Shown here in pieces: positions 51,908 through 61,900 of a DNA stretch of 64,000 nucleotides. Position 1 is the stretch's first letter. The number at the start of each line of letters is the position of its first letter. A program made the translations under genes and the position numbers. The DNA comes from Prevotella sp. (GTDB taxonomy: Bacteria; Bacteroidota; Bacteroidia; Bacteroidales; Bacteroidaceae). The stretch is taken from the NCBI GenBank assembly GCA_017430675.1, contig JAFRMM010000112.1, forward strand, positions 11,251-75,250, written 5' to 3'. The notes under the pieces are model-generated. The model was not told the origin of the DNA. It saw only the letters and a list, made by a program, of their open reading frames with translations, and did no database searches.

Positions 51908-51970
51908 CCAAATCCTTTTAAAAATTGCAAAGTTTTTGCCGCTTTTTTTGTCTATTCTGATAATTTGCGC

Positions 51971-51978
51971 TAAATTTG
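51971..51978 (+). promoter_or_regulatory. TAnnTTTG promoter of rsmI
   Basis: TAAATTTG, 8 bp before the rsmI ATG; divergent from tdk. Confidence 0.5.
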
Positions 51979-51986
51979 CGCCCGAT

Positions 51987-52679
51987 ATGGGCATATTGTA
52001 TATCGTTCCGACCCCAGTGGGCAATATGGAAGACATGACCTTCCGAGCCGTCCGTATCTTAAAAGAGGTGGATCTCGTGCTGGCGGAAGATACCCGGACT
52101 TCGGGCATCCTGCTGAAACATTACGAGATCAAGAATACCCTGATGTCGCACCATAAGTTTAATGAGCATGGTACGTCGGCGGGCATCGTCAGCCGTCTGC
52201 TGGCGGGTGAGAATGTGGCACTCATCAGCGACGCGGGTACGCCAGGCATCAGTGACCCGGGTTTTTTTCTGGTGCGCGAGGCTGTCAGGGCTGGGGTGGA
52301 GGTGCAGTGTCTGCCAGGGGCGACTGCCTTTGTGCCTGCACTCGTGGCGAGTGGACTGCCGTGCGACCGTTTTGCCTTCGAGGGCTTCTTGCCGCAGAAG
52401 AAGGGACGCCAGACGAAACTGGAATCGCTGAAGGACGAGGAACGTACTATGATCTTCTACGAATCGCCCTATCGTTTGGTGAAGACGCTGGAGCAGTTTG
52501 TCGAGGCCTACGGCAGCGACCGTCAGGTGAGCGTCTGCCGTGAGATCTCAAAGGTTCATGAGGAGAGTGTGCGTGGAACGCTTGGTGAGGTGATTGCCCA
52601 TTTCAAGGAGAAAGAACCGAAAGGCGAAATAGTTATTATCCTCGCAGGAAAGAGGAAAGAAGTGAAAACTGAAGAGTGA
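51987..52679 (+). CDS. rsmI: 16S rRNA 2'-O-methyltransferase RsmI
   Basis: 230 residues: LYIVPTPVGNMEDMTFRAVRILKEVDLVLAEDTRTS, SHHKFNEHG, ALISDAGTPGISDPGFFLVREAVRAG and EGFLPQKKGRQTKLESLKDEERTMIFYESPYRL, the RsmI signatures. It methylates C1402 of 16S rRNA. I start at 51987; the longer frame upstream is the other strand's tdk region. Confidence 0.95.
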   Translation: MGILYIVPTPVGNMEDMTFRAVRILKEVDLVLAEDTRTSGILLKHYEIKNTLMSHHKFNEHGTSAGIVSRLLAGENVALISDAGTPGISDPGFFLVREAVRAGVEVQCLPGATAFVPALVASGLPCDRFAFEGFLPQKKGRQTKLESLKDEERTMIFYESPYRLVKTLEQFVEAYGSDRQVSVCREISKVHEESVRGTLGEVIAHFKEKEPKGEIVIILAGKRKEVKTEE

Positions 52680-52709
52680 AAATGATGATTATTTAAAATA
52701 TTATTAGGT

Positions 52710-53561
52710 ATGAAAAAACTATTTTTCGCAGCCGTCTGCACAATGACGGTCGTTAGTTGTAACCAGGATGCCCTCAAGAAGGCCGAACTGGCAGCCACGC
52801 AGCAGCGCGACTCGCTTGAACAGATTATTGCCCAGAAGGACAATGAGATCAACGACATGATGACTACGCTGAGTGACATCGAGGAAGGCTTCCGCGAGAT
52901 CACGGAGGCCCAGAACCGCGTGACGCTTGCCAAGCAGGGTGAGGGCACGAACACCAAGCAGCGCATCACGGAGAACATGCAGTTTATCCAGGAGGCGATG
53001 AAGCAGAACAAAGAACTCATCAACAAACTGAAGCAGCAGGTGCGTGAGAGTACTGTGAAGGGTAGCCAGTTGAAGAAGATCATTGACAACCTGACACAGC
53101 AGATGGAAGTTAAGGACAAGCAGTTACAGGCTCTCCGCGAGGAACTGGACAAGAAGGATATCCACATCGCTGAACTTGACGAGCAGGTGGCAGACCTGAA
53201 CACGAATGTCAGTTCGCTGAAAGAAGAGAATACCCAAAAGAGTGAAACGATTTCTTCTCAGGATAAAGCACTGCATACTGCCTGGTTCGTCTTCGGTACG
53301 AAGAAGGAGTTGAAGGAGCAGAAGATCCTCGACTCGGGAGAGGTGCTACGCTCGAACTTCAATAAGGACTATTTCACGAAGATTGACATCCGCATCGATA
53401 AGGAAATCAAACTCTACAGCAAGTCGGCTGAGATCCTGACCAGTCATCCCGCCGGTTCCTATACGTTGCAGCGCGATGCTAACAAGCAGTATGTGCTTCG
53501 GATTAACGACCCGCAGACCTTCTGGTCAACGAGCAAGTATCTGGTTGTTCAGGTGAAGTAA
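52710..53561 (+). CDS. Coiled-coil lipoprotein
   Basis: 283 residues: signal MKKLFFAAVCTMTVVSCNQD with lipobox Cys, then a long coiled coil (about 20-175, repeated E/K/Q/L heptads such as LINKLKQQVRESTVKGSQLKKIIDNLTQQMEVKDKQLQALREELDKKD), and a small beta domain at the end (AEILTSHPAGSYTLQRDANKQYVLRINDPQTFWSTSKYLVVQVK). Common in Bacteroidetes; function unknown, possibly periplasmic spacer. A terminator follows. Confidence 0.8.
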   Translation: MKKLFFAAVCTMTVVSCNQDALKKAELAATQQRDSLEQIIAQKDNEINDMMTTLSDIEEGFREITEAQNRVTLAKQGEGTNTKQRITENMQFIQEAMKQNKELINKLKQQVRESTVKGSQLKKIIDNLTQQMEVKDKQLQALREELDKKDIHIAELDEQVADLNTNVSSLKEENTQKSETISSQDKALHTAWFVFGTKKELKEQKILDSGEVLRSNFNKDYFTKIDIRIDKEIKLYSKSAEILTSHPAGSYTLQRDANKQYVLRINDPQTFWSTSKYLVVQVK

Positions 53562-53577
53562 GAGAAATGGCATTAAT

Positions 53578-53611
53578 AAAGCCCTGCTGAACTTATCGGC
53601 AGGGCTTTTTT
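53578..53611 (+). terminator. Terminator after the coiled-coil lipoprotein gene
   Basis: AAAGCCCTGC pairs with GCAGGGCTTT, followed by a T-run. Confidence 0.88.
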
Positions 53612-53614
53612 ATG

Positions 53615-54556
53615 CTATAGGGAGTCTATTTCGTCCACAGACAGTTTCGTAGCCTTTGCAATATCTTCTGTCTTGAATCCCATTGATTTAAGATTCTTGG
53701 CAGTATCCCAGATACCTTCTGCACGTCCTTCCGCACGTCCTTCTGCACGTCCCTCTAAACGTCCGATTTCCAAGCCTTCTACCCGCCCCTCGATCCTGGC
53801 GGCGTCAAAGGCGTCTGTCTGCACGGCCATCGCATCCAGATGTCGTTCGTAGGCCAGTTGGTCCGAACGATTCATCTGCATATACAGCAGTTTCTCGCGT
53901 GCCTCGGCCAGACCAGGCGTGGTGGTGTCCTCCTTGATGCGTCCGTTCTTCAAGTAGTCAAGCCACTCATCGATGGGTGTGGTTGCCACCTTGTTGAACT
54001 CATTGACACGTATGATATAATACTCAGGAAACACCTCCTCTGGTGCTTTCATCTTGATGACATTGTTCTCCTTGACGTTGATCTGAAGCGTGTCGCCCGT
54101 GTGGACTCCCTTGAAGGTGTTGATCCCGTGGTAGAGATAGTCGGCTCCCTTGCCAATGTCAAAGTAGAGAATATTGATGGAATAGACCTTCTTGACGTTG
54201 CTGTAGCGCTGGCCCAGTGAGATATGCTCCGTGATGGCCTTGGCCACCCCGTAGAGGATGCGCTCCAGATAGTAGAGTTCTGTTGTCAACTGCACCTCAA
54301 CGATGATGATACTCCCCTTGGAGTCCTTGGCCTTGATATCGACACGGTTGTACTTATCGTCATCCGTTTCCTGGTTACCTTCACTCTCAAGGATCTCCTC
54401 AATAGTGATCTTCTCGCCCAGCAACACTGTAATCAGACCCTCGAGCACACCGAAGTTCGCCTTGTCGCGAAGCATCCGTTTCACGGCCCAGTCAAATCGT
54501 ACATACTTCTCGTTGATCATCACTTCTCCTTCCACTTTTTGTTCCTCTGTTTTCAT
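53615..54556 (-). CDS. Rpn/PD-(D/E)XK nuclease-family protein
   Basis: 313 residues starting MKTEEQKVEGEVMINEKYVRFDWAVKRMLRDKANFGVLEGLITVLLG, the Rpn (putative transposase/recombination-promoting nuclease) N-terminus. The nuclease core is RVDIKAKDSKGSIIIVEVQL (Asp and Glu-x-Gln). The C-terminal part carries GRAEGRAEGRAEG, from a 12-bp tandem repeat at 53718-53765. Proteins of this family cut DNA in recA-independent recombination. Alternate starts at 54562 or 54583 exist. Confidence 0.88.
   Translation of the reverse strand: MKTEEQKVEGEVMINEKYVRFDWAVKRMLRDKANFGVLEGLITVLLGEKITIEEILESEGNQETDDDKYNRVDIKAKDSKGSIIIVEVQLTTELYYLERILYGVAKAITEHISLGQRYSNVKKVYSINILYFDIGKGADYLYHGINTFKGVHTGDTLQINVKENNVIKMKAPEEVFPEYYIIRVNEFNKVATTPIDEWLDYLKNGRIKEDTTTPGLAEAREKLLYMQMNRSDQLAYERHLDAMAVQTDAFDAARIEGRVEGLEIGRLEGRAEGRAEGRAEGIWDTAKNLKSMGFKTEDIAKATKLSVDEIDSL
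53718..53765 (-). repeat. 12-bp tandem repeat in the Rpn gene
   Basis: Four units of TCTGCACGTCCT type (the last degenerate), encoding Gly-Arg-Ala-Glu repeats. In-frame copy-number change is possible without frameshift. Confidence 0.85.
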
Positions 54557-54599
54557 AATCATTACATTTAGAGGGTTAAACAATTTGATTTATCGGGTG

Positions 54600-54607
54600 C
54601 AAAGATA
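54600..54607 (-). promoter_or_regulatory. TAnnTTTG promoter of the Rpn gene
   Basis: TATCTTTG on the minus strand, about 43 bp before the chosen start. The 54557-54781 gap holds nothing else obvious. Confidence 0.55.
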
Positions 54608-54781
54608 GGACTTTTATTTGAAATCTCCAAATAAAATGCACAAAAAGTACAAATAGAAGATACGGCTCCTGTCGCATGGTTGACGGGAGCCATATCACTG
54701 ATGGCGCAGGTGCGCCTATTTGTTGGCGGGATGTCATAACCCGTTGGACCTGTCCACGTGAGTTCACATACCACCGAAACC

Positions 54782-57256
54782 TCACTTTGCCACAACTTTT
54801 TTCCCGTTGTGGATATATACCCCCTTCTTCGTGGGCCTGGCAATCCGCAGACCATTGAAGGAATGCCATTGGTCTGACGGTTCCTCTTGGATGACGTTGA
54901 CAACGCCCGTTCCGTTCATGATGAATTCCTCATATTTTACTGCAGAGACAATTTGACTTTTGTCATCAGGATTGTCACTCAGCCACTGGACGAACCCGGA
55001 CATGGCATAATATCTCTTGCCAGGCTGGACATCCATCGTCACCTCTTGCGTCAGCGTATAGGTGCCGTTGCCACCCTTTTCTGGCAAGGCCTTCAGATAG
55101 TCCAAACTCTCTTCTGGCCAACTTTTTATAACCATATTCTCTCCGTCGATCTCCATGATGTTGACGGTGAGAGCCACCCTTTCGTCAGGCTTGCCCTGAG
55201 GGATGTTAGCCTCTGGATTATCCGCGATGCGAACATAGTAGATAACCTTGCCGGGTATCAGCCTGTAATAACTCTCATTTATCAGATAATCATCATAACT
55301 TCCAATGATGTCACTCACCTCTATGAATGTGTCAGCCAGCGGCGTGCCGTCAGACAGAGCCAGTATCAGGTAGATTGTGCCGCTGCCCAAGGGCTTGAAG
55401 CAGTAGGTAATCTCCGAATCCTGAACAGCCCGGAGATAAGCACCTGCCAGTAGCGGATCACCCTCAGTACACGGTGTGCCCTCCGTGATATCTTCCGGTT
55501 TGACATCCCCAAAATAATAAGGAATCAGGTAAAGCGGCACGGTGCTCTCGAAGTTGCTGTTGTTACGGACGGTCAGCGTCAGGTCGTTGAGCATGCCCAT
55601 CCGTCCGAGACCCTTGGTGAATGCAGCCTTCCTGATCTCCAGATCAGGCAGTTCCCGATACAAGTAGAACAGGCCTTCGGTCGTACGGCCTGCCACCACG
55701 CAGTATTCCTCTGGAGAGCCGAGCAACTGCCAGTCTGCTCCAGGGATATTGCGGAACTTCACCATCGGACAGAGTCGCAGCCCATCGCCAGGCTCGAAGA
55801 GGTTAGAGTCGATGCGAACAACATGGTAATTACACACCGAATAATCATAGGTAGAATTATATGCGATACTGTCTGTGGGATCACCGATGATCAAAGGTGT
55901 CAAGACACCGTTGGCATCCACCGCCCCTAAGGCAAAGTTTACGTACACCTCATCGTAACCATAGGAGAATGAAAACATCGAATATTCGAAGTAAACGGTA
56001 TCTGGAGCGAGCACTCCGATGGGATCACCCACAAAAAAGTATGCCTGGGGGGGCACATGCCTGGGACTGGTGCCTTCGGTATCTGGCTCTACCCCCAAGA
56101 TTGCGTCCTGATTGATGCTGAAACCGATGCCGCAGGAACTGGACCCCGCACTCGTATTGTTGTAGGGGTTCAGAACGGCCAGCGCAAAATAGTCATCGCT
56201 GTAACCGTCCCAGCCCCAGTTGATGTGGAAGAGGCCGTTGCCGTCATAGCCGTCGCAGACGAAGGAGTGGCCGTCGTCATCAGAGTTACCGCCGTACTGT
56301 ACGGGGTGACCCTTGACTAACTCGTCATAGATTAGATCCTCCCAGCCGTCGATGGAATAGTGGACGCGCTTGACGCTGCGGACTGTATTCTTATAGCCGA
56401 AATACTTGACAAGAGCCTCCACCACCCCCTGATGGTCGCTACCGGAGAACTCAGGAGAATAATACATATAGATTGACTGCCCACAGTAGCGCATCAGCGT
56501 GGCCACTGCGTTCTGTTGGGCCTGGGTACCCTGAACCTGTCCATCTACCACGTAATCATTGAGCATCTGATCCCAGTCGAAGGTCGTTGCCGGCAGAGCG
56601 TCAATATAGACAACTTTCTCCTTATCATTGTGGGCTGTTGTATATTTATATCCAGGAATGGGTTCGCAGGCAGTCTTCGGCCATTGATAGTAGTTCATAA
56701 TCTGCGCCATCGTTGTGGCCACACATCCCGTCAGGTTATGCTGCCCTTTCCAGTTAGGATTGGCCCCGTTGTAGAGTGGCACCTTGTTCCAGTACGGTTC
56801 CGTCTGACCCCAGTGTGTTTTGACGAGCGGCTCGATGGCTTGTCGTGCCGAACGGGTCTTCTGCCCGTGCTGGCTGTTGCCATCAATGAAGTCCTTGCTC
56901 TGGCCGAGCGAGGCGATAGCCTGATCGTACTGCTTCAGCCATGCCCGCATGTTCGCCGGCATCCGTTCCCAGTCGATAGTGCCCGAGACACTGTAGCCCA
57001 GCACGGGCAGTGCCCGGCTGTCACCCGAGGCAATCACGTAGCCGCCGCCCTCCAGGTTGAAGGCATAGATGCTCTCTGCCCCTACTTTCGTCGCAGTGGC
57101 TTTCCTGTCGGTGGCTTCCATGCCCCTAGCCTTGGCTGCATCGTTGGTAGTGAGATATTTCAGTGCCCGTTCGCACGCCTGCTCTTCAGTGATGTGCTGA
57201 GCCCAAGCGACCGCAGTCAGCAGCACCAGAACGAGTAATAATGAAATCCTTTTCAT
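54782..57256 (-). CDS. C10-family cysteine protease with T9SS signal
   Basis: 824 residues. Signal peptide (start at 57256, MKRISLLLVLVLLTAVAWA), a propeptide, and the C10 (streptopain/SpeB-like) catalytic domain with Cys near 178 (LTGCVATTMAQIMNYYQWP) and His near 330 (DDGHSFVCDGYDGNGLFHINWGWDG). After about 400 come beta-sandwich regions. The end HSFNGLRIARPTKKGVYIHNGKKVVAK is a type IX secretion C-terminal signal. Probably surface-released and degrading host or dietary protein. No promoter of its own was found; a terminator separates it from susD upstream. Confidence 0.88.
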   Translation of the reverse strand: MKRISLLLVLVLLTAVAWAQHITEEQACERALKYLTTNDAAKARGMEATDRKATATKVGAESIYAFNLEGGGYVIASGDSRALPVLGYSVSGTIDWERMPANMRAWLKQYDQAIASLGQSKDFIDGNSQHGQKTRSARQAIEPLVKTHWGQTEPYWNKVPLYNGANPNWKGQHNLTGCVATTMAQIMNYYQWPKTACEPIPGYKYTTAHNDKEKVVYIDALPATTFDWDQMLNDYVVDGQVQGTQAQQNAVATLMRYCGQSIYMYYSPEFSGSDHQGVVEALVKYFGYKNTVRSVKRVHYSIDGWEDLIYDELVKGHPVQYGGNSDDDGHSFVCDGYDGNGLFHINWGWDGYSDDYFALAVLNPYNNTSAGSSSCGIGFSINQDAILGVEPDTEGTSPRHVPPQAYFFVGDPIGVLAPDTVYFEYSMFSFSYGYDEVYVNFALGAVDANGVLTPLIIGDPTDSIAYNSTYDYSVCNYHVVRIDSNLFEPGDGLRLCPMVKFRNIPGADWQLLGSPEEYCVVAGRTTEGLFYLYRELPDLEIRKAAFTKGLGRMGMLNDLTLTVRNNSNFESTVPLYLIPYYFGDVKPEDITEGTPCTEGDPLLAGAYLRAVQDSEITYCFKPLGSGTIYLILALSDGTPLADTFIEVSDIIGSYDDYLINESYYRLIPGKVIYYVRIADNPEANIPQGKPDERVALTVNIMEIDGENMVIKSWPEESLDYLKALPEKGGNGTYTLTQEVTMDVQPGKRYYAMSGFVQWLSDNPDDKSQIVSAVKYEEFIMNGTGVVNVIQEEPSDQWHSFNGLRIARPTKKGVYIHNGKKVVAK

Positions 57257-57298
57257 ATCTGTCATTCGAGGAAAATCGTACTTATGTAGCGAATAAAA

Positions 57299-57324
57299 CT
57301 CCCGTCACGATTGAGTGACGGGAG
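57299..57324 (-). terminator. Terminator after susD
   Basis: CTCCCGTCAC pairs perfectly with GTGACGGGAG, followed on the minus strand by TTTTATT. It lies between susD and the protease. Confidence 0.85.
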
Positions 57325-57349
57325 CCGAAAACTCTCGTTTTTTACATCA

Positions 57350-58942
57350 TTACTTGTTGGCAGGGTGATCGTAACTTGAAGTACGGACATCCCAGAACAT
57401 TTTCGAGTAGTAGTTGTTCGTGCCGTCCTGCAGTTTGGCTACTGCGGCATTCCAACTTTCACTGTTCAGTGTGCTCTCATCTGTCGGATACTTCACACGA
57501 GCGATAATATCGTTCTTTACCTCAGACAGCGGTGAGAATACATAGGGAACCTGACCCTCATCTGTATTATACACGGCGCAAATCTCACCCGGACGAACGA
57601 TCTGCTCAGGATAACCCGTACGACGGATCTCCGTCCATGCCTCCGTACCATTGGTATAGAGGTCGATATACTTCTGGATGGCGTAAGCCTCTGCGTTGAC
57701 GTTCTGGCAGACTGCTTCCACATAGGCGGCAACTTCCTCTGGGTCATAAATTTCACCCATCACGTCATACCAATAGTCGATACTAGCCTCAACACCTTCC
57801 TGATAGTCCTCAACACTGAAACCATTGTACTCACCGATGATGAACTTCAGTTCAGCATAGGTCATCAGGGGCACTGCATAGGTTTTATACAGTACTGGGG
57901 GCTGATAGGCATACCAACTCTTAACACCGTCCTGAGTAAACAGACGAGCCTGAATACCTGTCTGGGTAGCAACAGCCATACCATTCCATACACCATCGTC
58001 AACAGTGTAAACATGGATACGGGGATCAATCACGCCCTCCCAGGGGTGAGTCTTGGCGTTCAGCGTATCGGGCTGACCCTTCAGGAGGTCTGCCAGAGTC
58101 TTGTTGATGGCAAAGTCATTACGACGGTCCACATAGAAACCCTCGTAGAACTTACAATACTCCTCACCAGTAGCAGTATATTGGAACTTGGCAGCATCGT
58201 CGTTGCTCTCCATCACACCGCTGGCCAGAGCCTGCTGGATGTAAGTCTTCCAGTTGCTGTCAACCTTCGACATGTGGATGGCAAGACGGCACTTCAGAGA
58301 GTTACCGAACTTCTTCCACTTCGAGGCGTCACCGTCGTAGATCACGTCACCGCTTGTAAAGGCGGGCTCGTTCTCGTCGATCATGTTCACAGCCTCTGTC
58401 AGTTCGTTCATCAGTTGAGCATAGAGTTCCTTCTGATCGTCATATTTGGCATAGAGCACGTTGTCTGACTCCAGTTTCAGAGCCTCAGAATAAGGGATGC
58501 CACCCCAAGTGTCAGTCATCACATCAGCCAGCCAAACCTTCATGATCATGGCGGCGGCAATCTGGTTGGCGTTGGCACCGTATGCAGAACTGGCATCCTT
58601 CGTAGCCTCATTAGTGTTCATCTCGATTACCTTCTGGAAGTTGTTCAGACCCATATACATATACTTGAAGTAACTGTTGTTCACAGACTCACGGATCTGG
58701 TAACGGTCTTCCTCAGTATAGTTACGCTGGCTCCACTGCTGTGAATACACGAGGCACTGGCGACCACTGAACCAGTTGTCGTAGATATTATCCATCGTCC
58801 ACTTCTCAGCAGCGTTCATGATCATGTTAGAGGGAACGTTCGAAGCCGCATTGGGATTGACGTTCATAGTTTCCTGATCTGAGCAAGAGAATGCTGAGAT
58901 GCAGAAAGAAGCAATCAGTGTATATTTAATCAATTTCTTCAT
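57350..58942 (-). CDS. SusD/RagB-family lipoprotein
   Basis: 530 residues: lipoprotein signal ending at SAFSCSDQ, then a helical repeat fold of the SusD-like_2 type (NMIMNAAEKWTMDNIYDNWFSGRQCLVYSQQWSQRNYTEEDRY, IAAAMIMKVWLADVMTDTWGGIPYSEALK, MTYAELKFIIGEYNG). It caps the SusC barrel and binds the nutrient on the outer surface. It follows susC by 20 bp, so the two form one unit. Confidence 0.93.
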   Translation of the reverse strand: MKKLIKYTLIASFCISAFSCSDQETMNVNPNAASNVPSNMIMNAAEKWTMDNIYDNWFSGRQCLVYSQQWSQRNYTEEDRYQIRESVNNSYFKYMYMGLNNFQKVIEMNTNEATKDASSAYGANANQIAAAMIMKVWLADVMTDTWGGIPYSEALKLESDNVLYAKYDDQKELYAQLMNELTEAVNMIDENEPAFTSGDVIYDGDASKWKKFGNSLKCRLAIHMSKVDSNWKTYIQQALASGVMESNDDAAKFQYTATGEEYCKFYEGFYVDRRNDFAINKTLADLLKGQPDTLNAKTHPWEGVIDPRIHVYTVDDGVWNGMAVATQTGIQARLFTQDGVKSWYAYQPPVLYKTYAVPLMTYAELKFIIGEYNGFSVEDYQEGVEASIDYWYDVMGEIYDPEEVAAYVEAVCQNVNAEAYAIQKYIDLYTNGTEAWTEIRRTGYPEQIVRPGEICAVYNTDEGQVPYVFSPLSEVKNDIIARVKYPTDESTLNSESWNAAVAKLQDGTNNYYSKMFWDVRTSSYDHPANK

Positions 58943-58962
58943 ATCTTGTTTCCTCCTATGTT

Positions 58963-61900
58963 TTAGAATTTGAGATTGACAGTCAGACCGTAGGTGGATA
59001 CCATCGGAGTAGCACCACCCTCAACACCCTGAATGTTACCAGAGCCAGTCACGATCATCTCAGGATCGAAGTGCTTCACATCGGGACCCCATACAGCGAG
59101 GTTACGACCGTATGCAGAGAGACGCAGGCTCTTAACGAAGTACTGCGGCTTCATCTTGAAGGTATAGCCGATACTTACCTCACGCAACTTAAGATAATCG
59201 CTCTTCAGCAGGCTCTGTGCAGCAGGGCCAGAATAGAAGTTCTCATAGTAGTCACGGGCAGCAACCACCGTTGTGTTGGGTACACCTGCCTCGGTGTAAC
59301 CCTCTGATACGATACCAGTTTCACGAACATTGTTGGCTGCTGTCTCTTCGAACATACCGCAATACATACCCCACAGATAAGTGGTAGAGAAGTACTGACC
59401 ACCCTTAGAGAAGTCGAGTTGGAAGCCCAGGTCGAGGTTCTTGTAGCGGAACGTGTTGCTCCAACCACCAGTGAAGTCTGGGAAAATGTGGCCGATTACC
59501 TCGTTACCGTCGGTAGATATATAAAGTCCGTCCTCGTCAACGAGTTTGTTGCCGTTATCGTCATAGAGGTAGTTCGTACCCATGATGACACCATACTCCT
59601 CACCGACCATTGCACCGATCTCTACTTTGAACGGAGCACTGGTGATACGATAGTAATCTACGCCGTCAGCCAGTGACTTCACCTTATTCTTATTATGAGC
59701 AAGCGTCAGGTGAGTGTACCACTCGAAGTCGCGTGTCTTGACCGGTGTAGCGTGCAGACCAATCTCGATACCCTTGTTCTCAATCTCACCAGAGTTCACA
59801 TACTTGTAGATGTAACCCGTTGTACCAGATACTGACAGTGGCAGGATCTCGTCCTTCGTGTTGGTCTGATAGTAGGTGATATCGAAGCCCAGTCGGTTGT
59901 TGAAGAAGTTCATCTCCAGACCAGCCTCCCAAGAAGTGGTTGACTCAGGCTTCAGGTCGGGATTCTGCATGGTGTTGGGCAGACGGTAACCTGGCGTTGA
60001 AGAGTCAATGTTGGTGTACTGTGAGAACACGTTGTACAACTGATAAGGATCGGTGTCGTTACCTACCTTTGCAAAGCCGAGGCGTATCTTACCGAAACTC
60101 AGCCAGGAAGCCTTGTCCTTCAGAAGTTCTGAGAAGATAAAACTGCCTGTTACAGAGGGATATACGTAAGTGTTGTTATCCTTCGGGAGGGTAGAAGACT
60201 TATCACCACGGATGGTGCCTTCCAGATAGAGCATGTTCTTCCAGCCGAGAGTCACGTCGCCGAAGAGTGAGTTGATTGACTTCTCACGACGGTAATTGTA
60301 ACCAGCAGCCTGTGTCATAGAGTTGGCCAGGTTGTAGAACTCAGGGATAGCGAGTCCGCCCTTAGTCTCACCATAGACATACTCATAGTGATTCTTCATG
60401 ATGTTTGCACCCACGTTAGCGCTCAAAGAGAAATCGTTGAACGTCTGGTTGTACATCAGCATGAACTCATGGTTGATCTCATACTGCTGACGAGAAATCT
60501 CCTCATAGCGAGACTCCTCCTGAGAACCTACGGCATTGCGCTCGTACTGCTTGTCAACGAAGAAGTCGAGGTTCACCTTATACTGGGCCTTCAACTGTGG
60601 GATGATCTGGTAACTGACACCAACGTTACCATAGATACGGTTACGGGTATCGTTCTCATAGTTCATGTAACGGCTCCAGTACTGGTTGTTGTGGTATGCA
60701 GGCGTAGGATCCTCAACATCGTTACGGTTCCATGTAGCCTGAGTGCCGTCGGGATACTTGTACATATCCTTCAGTTGGTCCATATCCAGTTGGCGCTGGC
60801 CCCACTGTACGAACTTCACCATGATGTTGTTATCACCATAACCGGTATCCTGACGACCCTTGGCGCGGCTGTTGAAGTAGTTCACGCTGGTGAACACGTT
60901 CAACTTCTTGTCAGGGCTCATGATGTTACCATTTACGTTGAAGATGTTCTTGTACATCGAACTGTTGGGCAGATAGCCGTCGAGGCTCGTGTTGGTATAA
61001 CTGATACGGAAGGCGCTGTTGTCATACACCTGAGAGATGGCTACGTTGTTGGTGAACGACACACCAGTCTCGAAGAACTCGTCATAGTCCTTGCTGGGAG
61101 CGCTCCAGGGTGATGTCGTCGGGTTACCGACCTTGCCGTTGGCTTCCCACTTAGCCAGGTCGTACCATGACAGCACCTGACGGCCGTCGAGTTTCGGACC
61201 CCAACTTTCGTCCATACTATAGTCGGGCACAGTATAGGTCACACCGTTGATCTCTGCCTCGCTGAAGTCATCATAGTCGTCAAGAGCCATGTAGCCATAA
61301 CCGCCACCATACTCCTTCTGCAGTTTTGGCAGTTTGGAAACGCGCTCGATGCCCAGTGTAGAACTGAACTCAACACCAAGACCCTGCTGCTTCTGAGCCT
61401 TCTTCGTGGTGATCATGATCACACCGTTAGAAGCACGGCTACCATACAGGGCAGATGCGGCAGCACCCTTCAGCACGGATACGCTCTCGATATCATCGGG
61501 GTTCATATCCTGGATCAGGTTACCATAGTCGTAACCACCACCACCACGCTGTGTGTCGGTAGAGTTGAAGTCCTTACCCTCGATGGGCACACCGTCAACT
61601 ACGAACAGAGGCTGGTTGGAACCACTCAGAGAGTTGTTGCCACGAATGAGGACCTTTGAAGAACCACCCATAGAACCTGCGCCGGAACTGATCTGCAGAC
61701 CAGCAACCTTACCCTGCAGGGCATTCACGGGGTTGCTCAGACCACCACGGCTCTTAATCAGTTCGTCACTGTTCACTTCCGACACGGCATAGCCGAGGGC
61801 TTTCTTCTCACGGCTGATGCCCATGGCGGTCACCACCACCTCGTCCAGAGCCGTAGCGTCGCTCTTCAGGAAGACGCGCATGCCGTTCTTGGCCTGCAGG

